10,606 bases of DNA, from assembly GCA_000333855.2 (NCBI GenBank), contig KV784176.1, forward strand, positions 239,349 through 249,954, given 5' to 3'. Both the position numbers and the translations under genes were made by a program. Positions 1-7,581 of this stretch are shown in pieces (positions within the stretch are counted from its first letter, which is position 1; every line of letters starts with the position of its first letter). The notes below the pieces were generated by a model, which was given only the letters and a program-made list of their open reading frames with translations, ran no database searches and was not told where the DNA came from. Source of the DNA: Endotrypanum monterogeii (Eukaryota; Euglenozoa; Kinetoplastea; Trypanosomatida; Trypanosomatidae).

Positions 1-1065
1 AAAGCACGCGAACACTTCGGCTGCAATACACTTACGCACGTGGAGATGGAGGACCGCAGGGGCTTCGACTGGGGCGATTCGCACCTGAAGATGCGCAACG
101 CGAAGGACGAGCTGATGGCGCCTGCCATGGGAGCGGGCTTTTACACCGCGCTGACGCTGGCCGTTTTCGCGGACATGGGCTTCTACCAGGCGGACTTCAG
201 CAAGGCCGAGGTGATGTCGTGGGGCCGCAACGCAGGTTGCGACTTCTTCACGAAAAAGTGCATGGAGAAGGGTGTCACGCAGTGGCCGCAGATGTTCTGC
301 GGTAAACACAGGCCGCATGACTACCGCTGCACCTCCAGCCGTCTCGATGTCGGTGCCTGCACTCTACGCAGCAAGTCGCCTCCCGTGCCACAGTACTACC
401 AGTACTTCACTAGCCCAAAACTTTCTGGCCACAACCAATATATGGAATACTGTCCGGTAGTGGAGCCCGTTTATGCCCGTGCGTGTAGTCAGAACCCTTT
501 GCCCGCATCGGCCACCCTACGGAGCTTCAACGTGTTCTCTGACGCGGCGCGCTGCTTCGACGGCTCGTTTGCACCAAAGGGCGTCACTGCAAAACCAGGC
601 AACTACAATGGCATGTGCGCGAATGTGAAGTGTGACAACGCCACGCAGACGTACAGCATCCAGGTGAAGGGAAGCAGCAAATACGTGGGCTGCACACCAG
701 AACAAAATGTTACCCTCGATCTTTTCAGCGGTTCATTTGAGAGTGGTGGCTACATTACCTGTCCGCCGTACACGGAGGTGTGCCAGGGCAACGTGAAGGG
801 TGCCCTCGACTTCAGGGCCGAACCGGAATTCGTGAGTTTTTGGAGTAGCAGCAGCGGCACCAGTGATCTAATGCTTAACAGTGAAAGCAGGGCGCAAAGC
901 AGCGAGTGCTTTCTGGAAAGCACTGGGGCACAGCCTACTAGCGGCAGCAAAAACAGCAGTTACTCACGCGGCAATGGAGCAGCTGTCGCGACTGATTATC
1001 GCAGTGTGCTCACCGCAGGTGCCACCGTAATGGCTTTGGTACTCGTGACTGGTGCTGGTCTGTAG
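1..1065 (+). CDS. GP63: GP63 (leishmanolysin) copy A, 5'-truncated by window edge, GPI-anchored form
   Basis: The reading frame is open from base 1 to the TAG at 1063-1065 (354 residues visible). The first in-frame ATG at 40 is internal, because the preceding residues KAREHFGC match a conserved internal stretch of GP63 and of copy B in this window. Visible family features are the third zinc ligand in DSHLKMRN (His at 82-84), the Met-turn in DELMAP (Met at 115-117, 11 residues later, as in the family), the FSKAEVM block, and the Cys-rich C-terminal domain ending with VCQGN. The HEXXH motif would lie off the left edge. After residue 271 comes an 83-residue Ser/Gly-rich tail with one extra Cys and an NSS sequon, then a small-residue stretch (NGAA) and a hydrophobic C-terminus, as expected of a GPI-attachment signal. 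NAT and NVT sequons occur in the C-terminal domain. Family role: zinc protease at the parasite surface that cleaves host proteins and complement. Anchoring is inferred, and activity cannot be judged without the missing part. Confidence 0.95.
   Translation, partial: KAREHFGCNTLTHVEMEDRRGFDWGDSHLKMRNAKDELMAPAMGAGFYTALTLAVFADMGFYQADFSKAEVMSWGRNAGCDFFTKKCMEKGVTQWPQMFCGKHRPHDYRCTSSRLDVGACTLRSKSPPVPQYYQYFTSPKLSGHNQYMEYCPVVEPVYARACSQNPLPASATLRSFNVFSDAARCFDGSFAPKGVTAKPGNYNGMCANVKCDNATQTYSIQVKGSSKYVGCTPEQNVTLDLFSGSFESGGYITCPPYTEVCQGNVKGALDFRAEPEFVSFWSSSSGTSDLMLNSESRAQSSECFLESTGAQPTSGSKNSSYSRGNGAAVATDYRSVLTAGATVMALVLVTGAGL
814..1062 (+). other. Extended C-terminal tail with GPI-anchor signal of GP63 copy A
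   Basis: This segment encodes the 83 residues after the last conserved GP63 block (GALDF). It is low-complexity and rich in Ser, Gly, Thr and Asn, has a single Cys (SSECF), and ends with about 19 mostly hydrophobic residues (VLTAG...TGAGL). A plausible attachment site is Asn or Gly in RGNGAA, with a short polar spacer (TDYRS) before the hydrophobic end. The tail is longer than the short tail of classical Leishmania major GP63 as I recall it, and it is absent from copy B. A heavily Ser-rich stalk could lift the enzyme from the membrane or carry phosphoglycan or other modifications; that is inference. Confidence 0.7.
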
Positions 1066-1853
1066 CGGAGGGGTGGTTGTAGCACTTCAGGTCGACCTCT
1101 CCACAGTGGTGCATCACGACACGTGAAAACACCAGAGGAGCGCAGAGACACACACCACTACCGCGATGGAGGTCCCTGAGCGTGAGAGGCACCACGGCGA
1201 CGTTTGTGTGCGAGACAGTGGCGTCGTCTGCTGGGGGCGTCTGTGGAGAGGGTGGCGTGGCGACAGTCAGGGTGAGATGATCACAGCCCCCGATCCCACA
1301 TAAGCGACCTCCGCACACCTCGGTGTTGCGGGGCTTTCTCTTCCATGGACTAAAGAGTAGAGGTCAAACGCTCTTCAGAAGAGGAGGTGGAGAGCCTAAC
1401 CCTGTGAAGCCCGCGTGGGACCTGTCCCACCCCCACTCACCGTGTTCTCCGCGTACGTCTTCACAAGGCCACCACTGCTTTTTTGTATCTGGGGCAACTG
1501 CAGCGTGGTGTGTACGTGTATAATGCACATACCTCTGCACGCTCGTGTATCGTGGAGCGGTTGATCCGCTCACACCGCGTCGCCGCAGCGATCCCAGCAG
1601 TGCTCGAAGACCCATATGAAGGAGCCACGAACGCCCCTCTCTGCGGCGGTGTAGCCATCGTCGCCCCGACACAATGCCTCTGTTCATTTTTTTGTTTTTC
1701 CTGTTTTCCTGACACGTGTCCGTTCACTGATCTGTTCTGCTCGCCTCCCTGCATGTTGAGTGCTCTAACTGGTCCATGGACATGGAGGGTGGCCGACGTG
1801 GACACTATATATACAAAAAAACAAACATATACGTCAAACTATACTGTCCCCCA
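1066..1853 (+). other. 3'UTR / spacer downstream of GP63 copy A
   Basis: No convincing gene is seen here. The reading frames in this stretch are short, overlap on both strands and show no recognisable domain. It presumably holds the 3'UTR of copy A; in trypanosomatids the poly(A) site is set by the next splice acceptor, so it would fall some hundreds of bases before about 2355. A short perfect hairpin lies at 1415-1430. An AT-rich patch (TATATATA followed by an A-run) at about 1806-1832 stands out from the GC-rich surroundings. Confidence 0.6.
1415..1430 (+). other. Small inverted repeat (6-bp stem, 4-nt loop)
   Basis: GTGGGA, loop CCTG, TCCCAC. This is a perfect 6-bp hairpin within the presumed 3'UTR of GP63 copy A. 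Such short stems occur by chance in GC-rich DNA, and no function is assigned. Confidence 0.4.
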
Positions 1854-2355
1854 TTTTTTTTTAAACATTCCAAGTGATCCTTGCGCACCTCGTGTTACTT
1901 TTCAGTTTTTTTTTTTTATGCATCACCACTGTACTAGTGCCCTCGTGGCGCTTCTCTTCTTGTTCACCTTACTGGGCTTCAGTACGCGTAAGTTCTTTTT
2001 TATTTCCCTTTTCCACTCCCCTCTCACGTGCACCTGCTCGTCACCACATTTTTCTTCCCGTGGTGTGCGTCTGTTGCTGCGGTTGCGCCTTGACCGCCTG
2101 AACTCGTCTTTCTTTTGTGTCTCCCTGAAAGTAAGACGACGACGTTAGGTTTGCTGAGCAGCGCTTGTTTCTCGATACACACACGCACTGTGGTGAAGAT
2201 GTTGCACTTCCTGACCTACGGCGCGCAGGCGTGTGCGTGTGTGTGTGGCTGCGCGCGGTGCCTCTGTCGGTTCTCTCCCCCCTCCCCACTTTTTTTTTTT
2301 GTCTTCCATTTTCCCTTCTTTTTCGAGTACCTCCTTTTTTTTTTTGTCAACGAAG
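1854..2355 (+). promoter_or_regulatory. Pyrimidine-rich trans-splicing/polyadenylation region upstream of GP63 copy B
   Basis: Dense T and C tracts on the sense strand: T9 at 1854-1862, T12 at 1906-1917, T11 at 2290-2300 and T11 at 2335-2345, with mixed CT tracts between them. Candidate spliced-leader acceptor AGs are 1981-1982 (after a CT-rich tract at 1951-1970), 2129-2130, 2326-2327 and 2354-2355. The last is the first AG after the final T11 tract, so I favour it. In trypanosomatids, polypyrimidine tracts direct both trans-splicing of the downstream mRNA and polyadenylation of the upstream one. Which AG is used cannot be decided by eye. Confidence 0.6.
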
Positions 2356-2804
2356 TTTGGTGTCATTGGCCGTTGGCGCCTCCCTGCGCTGCCCACTCTC
2401 TGTGGGTCTGTGCATTGCTGTCAAAGTTGCGGATAGCACGGCCTCCGTCGGCAACTCGGCTGCGGCTCGCGGTGCTCCACAGCGATGCGTGACGGAGGGT
2501 TCCGTGTGCCCCTCCACCGCGCACGCGCTGCCTGTGGGAGACCTGTGCCCTGCGCGACCCGCCCATGCCTCCCCTTATCCCTCGACCCCCGTACCAGTCC
2601 CTCTGCCCCCTTCTACACCTCCGCTACTCATGCCACCACCGCACCGCGTGGCCCCTGCACACCACAGACGCAGGCCCATCCACGCACCTGCACCCGCCAC
2701 ACTCAAGCCACACCCGCACACAGCACATCCACACCGCGCTCTCTCCCGTAGTCTTCACACTTGCCTATCCTTCAACACGCAGCCCCCTCAACAGCGCCGC
2801 CAGC
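2356..2804 (+). other. Probable 5' leader of GP63 copy B, C/A-rich with upstream ATGs
   Basis: About 450 bases between the favoured splice acceptor and the start of copy B. From about 2560 it is strikingly poor in G on the sense strand and rich in C and CA. It contains an ATG at 2485 opening an 88-codon frame that closes at 2751, and an ATG at 2565 in frame with GP63 (80 codons upstream). Neither encodes anything recognisable, and the in-frame extension would bury the signal peptide, so they are best read as untranslated leader or upstream ORFs. A nearer, weaker acceptor is AG at 2781-2782. Confidence 0.5.
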
Positions 2805-4568
2805 ATGCCCCGAGACTGCTGCGGATGCACGCACCGTGTGCGCAGCGGTGCTGCATGGCTCCTGCGCCTGGCAGCGGTTGCATGCATCGTCGTGGCTGCA
2901 GGTACCGCTTCCGTGTGGGCCCACGTCGATGGTGACGCCACCGCTAAGGGCCACCGCTGCATCCATGACGTGGTACAACAGCACGTGCTCCAGTCAGCCG
3001 CGCAGCAGCATCGAGGCCACGGCGCCCTCTCGGCCGTGGGACTGCCCTATGTGTCGGCTGCGGGGCTGGACGCTGCAGAGGATCGGGCAGTCGCCGACGC
3101 GCGCGGTCAGCGCTCCCTGCTACGCCCGGAGCAGTACGGTGAGTGGGGCACACTGCGCATCGTCGTCTCTGACGAGGACCTCACAGATCTCGCGTATCAC
3201 TGCGCGCGCGTCGGCCAGCAAGTGAACAACCACCAGGGCGACCTCGTCACGTGCACGTCACAAGACATTCTCACCAACGAGAAGCGCAACATGCTCCTCC
3301 AGGCGATCCTCCCTGAGGCGGTGCGTCTGCACACGGACCGGCTGAGGGTGAAGCAGGTGCAGGGCAGCTGGAGGGTGACAGGCATGGCGGGGAGAATATG
3401 CGGCGATGTAAAGGTGCCCGAATCCCACCGAACAACGGGATTCAAGAACACCGACTTCGTGCTGTACGTCACCTCGGTACCGAGCGATGGGGATGTGGTG
3501 GCGTGGGCCGCGATGTGTCAGGTGTTCTCCGATAGCCGCCCCGCGGCGGGCGTTATCAACATCCCCGCTGCTGCCATCACTCACAGGTATTCCCAGACTG
3601 CTATCCGTATCGCAGCGCATGAAATCGCGCATGCGCTGGGCTTCAGCACTGCTTTTCTCAAACGTAGTAACATAACGACTGATCTTGTGCGTGTCCGCGG
3701 AAAACCTAAAGCCGTTCCCGTGATAAAAGGCAGCGTGACGGTGGCCAAGGCACGCGAACACTACGGCTGCGAAACACTGGGGTACGTGGAGATGGAGGAC
3801 CAGAGAAACGCCGGCATCGCTGGGTCGCACCTGAAGATGCGCAACGCCAAGGACGAGCTGATGGCGCCTTCCGTCGACGCCGGATTCTTTTCTGTGCTCA
3901 CAATGGCTGTCTTCGCAGACATGGGGTTCTACCAGGTGAACTTCAGCAAGGCCGAGGTGATGCCGTGGGGCCGCAACGCCGGCTGCGACTTCTTCACAAA
4001 GAAGTGCATGGAGAACGGCGTCACGCAGTGGCCGCAGATGTTCTGCGATGGCCCGCGAAGGCCTTTTCTTCGCTGTACGTCGAGTCGTCTTTCTCTCGGA
4101 ACATGCCGCACCCACCTTTCGTTATTTTGGCCACCCTGGTACTTCCGCTACTTCACCAACCCCTTTCGCTGGGGTACGTCAGCGTTTATGGACTACTGCC
4201 CGTATGTGGAGCCCTATAGCTATGGCGACTGTAACGAAGACCCGTCCATGGTCTCCAGCACATTCACCGACTTCAATGTTTTCTCCGACGCAGCGCGCTG
4301 CATCGATGGAGTTATCAAACCCAGAAAACAGTTGTGGGTTTCAGGGACGTATGCCGGGATGTGTGTCAACATTAAGTGTGACACTGTCACGCAGACATAC
4401 AGCATCCAGGTGAAGGGAAGCAGCGATTACGTGGCCTGCACACCGGGGCAGAAAGTCAACCTGTTGGATGTGAGTCGAGTGTTCGAACGGGGTGATTCAA
4501 TCATCTGCCCGCCGTATGCGGAGGTGTGCCAGGGCAACATTCAGGGTGCTCTCGACTTTGAAGCGTAG
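2805..4568 (+). CDS. GP63: GP63 (leishmanolysin) copy B, complete, lacking GPI-anchor tail
   Basis: 587-residue M8 zinc metalloprotease. The start at 2805 is chosen because it opens a classical signal peptide (basic region RVRSG, hydrophobic core about residues 18-37, likely cut after VWA at 39) and has A at -3. The propeptide (about 40-105) carries the cysteine switch HRCIHD (Cys52), which keeps the zymogen latent. The catalytic motif is HEIAHALGF (His272, Glu273, His276), with third ligand His342 and Met-turn Met353. Spacings of 66 and 11 residues equal those of the family, so the protein looks catalytically intact. NIT (Asn289) and NFS (Asn379) are possible N-glycosylation sites. The C-terminal Cys-rich domain ends VCQGNIQGALDFEA and then TAG, with no stalk or hydrophobic GPI signal, unlike copy A. 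It is therefore predicted to be secreted or soluble. It is a mid-array paralogue, strongly diverged from copy A in surface-type segments. Confidence 0.96.
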   Translation: MPRDCCGCTHRVRSGAAWLLRLAAVACIVVAAGTASVWAHVDGDATAKGHRCIHDVVQQHVLQSAAQQHRGHGALSAVGLPYVSAAGLDAAEDRAVADARGQRSLLRPEQYGEWGTLRIVVSDEDLTDLAYHCARVGQQVNNHQGDLVTCTSQDILTNEKRNMLLQAILPEAVRLHTDRLRVKQVQGSWRVTGMAGRICGDVKVPESHRTTGFKNTDFVLYVTSVPSDGDVVAWAAMCQVFSDSRPAAGVINIPAAAITHRYSQTAIRIAAHEIAHALGFSTAFLKRSNITTDLVRVRGKPKAVPVIKGSVTVAKAREHYGCETLGYVEMEDQRNAGIAGSHLKMRNAKDELMAPSVDAGFFSVLTMAVFADMGFYQVNFSKAEVMPWGRNAGCDFFTKKCMENGVTQWPQMFCDGPRRPFLRCTSSRLSLGTCRTHLSLFWPPWYFRYFTNPFRWGTSAFMDYCPYVEPYSYGDCNEDPSMVSSTFTDFNVFSDAARCIDGVIKPRKQLWVSGTYAGMCVNIKCDTVTQTYSIQVKGSSDYVACTPGQKVNLLDVSRVFERGDSIICPPYAEVCQGNIQGALDFEA

Positions 4569-5060
4569 CGGAGTGTGCTGCACCGCTCGTCAGCAACGGT
4601 CTCCGATCGCGCTCTTCGATGCCGAGTGTAGCTGTATAGGGCAGGATCCGTTGCCGACCACGCTTTCTGCGAGACTTGCTGCCAGTGAGATGATGCAGCG
4701 TGTGTTGTATATGGAACATACTAAATTGGTCGTGCGATGGGAATGAGCGCCGATGCATCCAGGTGTGGAGTGCACGCGCAGTGATGCATGGCTAGTGGTG
4801 ACGTGTGATAGTGATGTCACTGATGTGATCGTCCGAAGGGCAAGTGGGGAGACCGACAAGCGTAACGGAGGACCGCATCACCCCGTACAGAAGCGCACTC
4901 GGATGCGGGGACTCTATGACCCCCACTCTTCCCCAGGCCGTTTAGAGAGAGGGTTGGGGGTGCCCCCCTCACCCGCACGCGCGGAGCGTCTCTCGTTTTG
5001 TTGTCCTGCATAGCCACCGCATCTCTTCCCCCCAAAGGCACACGCAGCCCATCCGCCGCT
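4569..5060 (+). other. 3'UTR / spacer downstream of GP63 copy B
   Basis: No gene recognised. It begins with CGGAG directly after the stop, as does copy A, and then shows no obvious similarity to the copy A 3'UTR. A short near-palindrome (AGTGA, TG, TCACT) lies at 4810-4821. A C-run and pyrimidine patch (about 4919-4975) precede the possible retroposon hallmark that follows. Confidence 0.5.
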
Positions 5061-5130
5061 GAGCCGGCCTGCTGGTGGTGTGACCCGCTCTGATGAGCAT
5101 CCGCTGGTCATCGAGCCGTTCTACTCCGCG
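5055..5130 (+). repeat. Possible degenerate retroposon (SIDER-type) hallmark
   Basis: The stretch around 5059-5085 reads CTGAGCCGGCC, then CTGGTGGTGTGACCC. From memory this resembles the conserved 5' hallmark (79-nt signature, Pr77) of trypanosomatid ingi/L1Tc-clade retroposons, whose extinct Leishmania relatives, the SIDERs, are common in 3'UTRs, where SIDER2 copies can destabilise mRNAs. The position, within about 500 bases of the stop of copy B, fits. I cannot define element ends, an A-rich tail or a target-site duplication, so the call rests on a short remembered motif. Confidence 0.3.
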
Positions 5131-5640
5131 TGTGCAACGAGGGAAGGGGACAGGCATGTTGTGAGCGGGGGTGGGCCGAATGCGTTTGATATAGCGACCA
5201 CGATGGCAGGGGCATGAGCTGAGCAAAGTATCAGTGATTTGCGGGCGCGGCGAACGCCGGGTGATGTGGTAGTGATGATCTCGTAGCCTCGTGTGTGGTG
5301 CGTCTGTCTGAGGGTGGGGGTGGGGGATCGTGAGATAGGGATGTGGCAAGAGTCTCCTCTCTTCAGAGATGTGCTGCCTGTAACTGAACACAGGTACGTG
5401 CACGCGTGACGTTGCTTTCCCGCCATCATCATCAACGTCTTCCGCCTCACTGATAACGGACCGCTGCAATCGTTTCTCCACGATGTCTGTGTCTGTGGGT
5501 GCCGTTTTACGTTTATCGTTCTTGCTGTTCTCCACGGTGTCGTATTTTTCATGTTTTTTTCCCTTTTATTCATTCGCACATAAACTGCGTCTTTAGCACG
5601 GGTTCTCGTGTCTCCTGCCCCTTACAGTCTCTCCGACGTG
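5131..5640 (+). other. Intergenic, no gene seen
   Basis: Reading frames here occur on both strands with no recognisable domain. Composition shifts from mixed and GC-rich (to about 5400) to T-rich (5500-5600). A G-rich run is noted at 5312-5340. If a SIDER-like element starts near 5055, part of this stretch would be its body. Confidence 0.5.
5312..5340 (+). other. G-run cluster, possible G-quadruplex (+ strand)
   Basis: GGG, T, GGGGG, T, GGGGG, an 11-base loop, then GGG. The first three runs have one-base loops, while the fourth is distant, so it is a weaker candidate than those at 6853-6881 and 8402-8423. Confidence 0.35.
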
Positions 5641-5655
5641 TTTGTGTGTCTGTTT

Positions 5656-5694
5656 CCCTCCCCTCCTCCCCTCCATTCCTGTCCCCCCTCCCCC
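5656..5694 (-). other. C-run cluster, possible G-quadruplex on the minus strand
   Basis: On the + strand the runs are C3, C4, C4, C6 and C5, with spacers of 1, 4, 11 and 1 bases. The minus strand therefore has five G-runs, but one loop is 11 long, making a stable quadruplex less certain. The same stretch doubles as a polypyrimidine tract. Confidence 0.35.
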
Positions 5695-5880
5695 TCATGT
5701 TATGCGTAGCGAAACCCGTGTTTTTTTCTTCGTGAACGTACGCTTCTCTGTTCAGTTCTGCTCGTTCGTTCGAGCACACGTTTTCCGCAGTAGCGGATAT
5801 GCCAGTGAGTGTCTGTAAGCGTGTTCGTGACGTTTGGTATGGGTGTCCGGTACCACCAATAACGAGGAGAAGTTGGCGAC

Positions 5881-5897
5881 TGTGTGTGTGTGTGTGT
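5881..5897 (+). repeat. (TG)n microsatellite
   Basis: Perfect TG repeat of about 8.5 units in the large spacer. Leishmania intergenic DNA is rich in such GT/CA tracts. Confidence 0.9.
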
Positions 5898-6228
5898 CGG
5901 GGAGGAGAGGAGAGGATCAGGACCGTCTGTCCCCGCCGCCCTTCCTCCCTCTCCTAGTGACACCGCTTTCTTTCTCTTTTCGTGTAATCCCAACCTTCCT
6001 CTCCTCCTCCTCCCCTGTGCGCTCGTGACCACTATTTTGCACTGACATGAGACCTGCAGACAACACATAACCGCAAAAATGCCAGACTCACACCAACACC
6101 TCGCGAAAAGAGAAAGGGGATGGTTTGCAAACGCCTTACCGTGTCTGTGGCGCAGGCGAATGAAACATGTTAGTGAGACCCACAACGCGAGTTGTGTGCG
6201 CGGAGACTGTTGTTGACGTGTTGACGTC

Positions 6229-6249
6229 TGTGTGTGTGTGTGTGTGTGT
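6229..6249 (+). repeat. (TG)n microsatellite
   Basis: Perfect TG repeat of about 10.5 units, followed by a CT-rich stretch (6269-6304). Confidence 0.9.
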
Positions 6250-6852
6250 TCTAGTGTTCGGGCGTGGTATTTTTCCTTTCTCTCTGTGTCTCTTTCTCTC
6301 CATCTGTCGTCTCCGTGTTTCCAGTTGGCGATCATCCATCTGCGCCGAAGAACCTCGTCGACCGCTCGATGGCCATGCACTGCCGGAGGCCCCACAACAG
6401 CAAGCTCCCCTCACGCTGCATCGACGGAGCATGGTGACTGAGGGCTGCAGCTTTGCTGCGCTACGGCGCGGGTGTCTTTTCCGTTCGTACTTCGCCACCC
6501 TTGCTCACCCCGGCCGTCGCTGCAGCAGTCGTACCTGCTTGGGAACCTCGCCTGGTGTGGAGCGGAGACGTGGGGCGGTGAGGCGATGCCTTTGCAATGA
6601 ACAGACGCGACGTCATGCGATCCGATTCGATCCCCCTCCCCCTCCCCCCGCACGACCACCATCGACCTCACCTGCGATTTCCCTCATTCCAGGCACACAC
6701 CGAAGGGGGAGTATGACCCTGCGCTGCAGGGCGTTGCCGTATCGCTTTCTCATCGCCCCCCGAGCTGCCTCCTCGGCTCTGTCCACGCGCGGCTCCTGCT
6801 ACTGTTTCGTGTCCACTCCATGCACCGGATGCAGAGTTGGGCATGTCGTGCT

Positions 6853-6881
6853 GGGGACGGGGCGGTGGGGGAGGCGGCGGG
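6853..6881 (+). other. Canonical G-quadruplex motif (+ strand)
   Basis: GGGG, AC, GGGG, CGGT, GGGGG, AGGCGGC, GGG. These are four G-runs of at least three with loops of 2, 4 and 7 bases, which satisfies the usual G3+N1-7 rule. It is on the sense strand of the presumed polycistron, so it could form in nascent RNA as well as DNA. No function can be assigned. Confidence 0.6.
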
Positions 6882-7398
6882 TGACCCGGTCTCGGCAAAA
6901 AGCTGCTCTGTTTCTCCCTCACCACGACAGCAGCACTCCACGCAGTCTTCTTCTCAGTGCATAGGAATATACATAGACGGCCCTGCCCTACGCTGACATC
7001 GCGGTGATGTTGCGCTGCGCATTTCCCCTGCCAGTCGTCTGTAGATCCAGGCTTCTCGTGACGCGAGGCTTCACCGTAAGTGTGTGTATGAGTGTGGCTC
7101 CATTCACGCATTAAGGGCGAAGAGAAGACTGCACCTGTCCCCGCGAGTAGCAGCTCTGCCCCTGCCCTCTCCGTACCCTCACCCATCACCGCGACGGACA
7201 CCGCGGGTGGATGTAGAGTAATGTGGACATGTGTGCTCGCCCCTGCACGCCGTCTCTCCACAACCCCCGCTGCTCTTTTCGTCAGTGCATCCCGTATCCG
7301 GGCTCACCAGCGACAGTGTAACAACAGCAGCCATCGGCCCGGCTCGCCCTCCCCACTCTCTTATCCCTGTCGATCGCCCTCCCCCGACTTGATGGCTG

Positions 7399-7420
7399 CA
7401 CACACACACACACACACACA
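7399..7420 (+). repeat. (CA)11 microsatellite
   Basis: Perfect CA repeat of 11 units. It is in the opposite strand phase to the TG tracts at 5881 and 6229. Confidence 0.9.
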
Positions 7421-7581
7421 ATGACCACATCAGAGAGGAAATTGTCTTCCAAGAGCAAATCGAGCTCGTTCGTGGTGTGTCGCTATGTTGGTCAAGACGG
7501 GTAAAGAGGGGAGAAGGGCATACAGCTTTTAAGCATGTGTGCCTCGGGCATTGAATAGGTATGCGTGTGTGTGCGTGTCGC

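Larger units (their letters stand above)
5641..6015 (+). promoter_or_regulatory. Pyrimidine-rich region with orphan splice-acceptor-like sites
   Basis: CT-rich tracts at 5653-5697 and 5938-5955. The second runs straight into CTAG at 5954-5957, a good trans-splice acceptor configuration. A second CT-rich block follows at 5966-6016. No credible open reading frame follows, so these could be decayed processing signals, sites used for polyadenylation of the copy B transcript, or acceptors for an unrecognised non-coding RNA. Confidence 0.35.
6016..7573 (+). other. Intergenic, no convincing gene
   Basis: The longest frames are 265 codons on + (6167-6964) and 231 and 197 codons on minus (5700-6395 and 6668-7261). 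All pass through microsatellites and homopolymer runs, are rich in Arg, Pro, Ser and Cys, overlap one another on opposite strands, and show no domain I recognise. I treat them as chance frames in GC-rich DNA. No GP63 motif (HEXXH, KMRNA, VCQGN) is visible in any frame, so no recognisable decayed copy lies here. Confidence 0.55.

Noticed and set aside
1483..2148. 221-codon + frame across the copy A to B spacer
   Set aside because: Its Phe/Leu/Ser-rich stretches come from poly-T and CT tracts of the RNA-processing region, with no domain recognised.
2565..2804. N-terminal extension of GP63 copy B from ATG 2565
   Set aside because: It would precede a well-formed signal peptide, has C at -3, and is Pro/His/Thr-rich from a C/A-rich leader. 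The ATG at 2805 fits the family.
3258..4115. 285-codon minus-strand frame antisense to GP63 copy B
   Set aside because: It is a mirror of the GC-rich codon pattern of a certain gene on the other strand and has no domain of its own.
5090..5120. CTGATGAG resembling the hammerhead ribozyme core
   Set aside because: No matching GAAA core or flanking stems at suitable spacing.
5700..6395. 231-codon minus frame
   Set aside because: It includes His-Thr runs translated from two microsatellites and is probably a chance frame.
6632..6649. C5 T C5 T C6 run as a minus-strand quadruplex
   Set aside because: Only three runs with no fourth close by, so it does not meet the four-run rule.
6167..6964. 265-codon + frame in the large spacer
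   Set aside because: It runs through a TG microsatellite and a C-run, its composition is Arg/Ser/Pro/Cys-biased, and it shows no recognisable motif. Overlapping minus frames of similar size exist.
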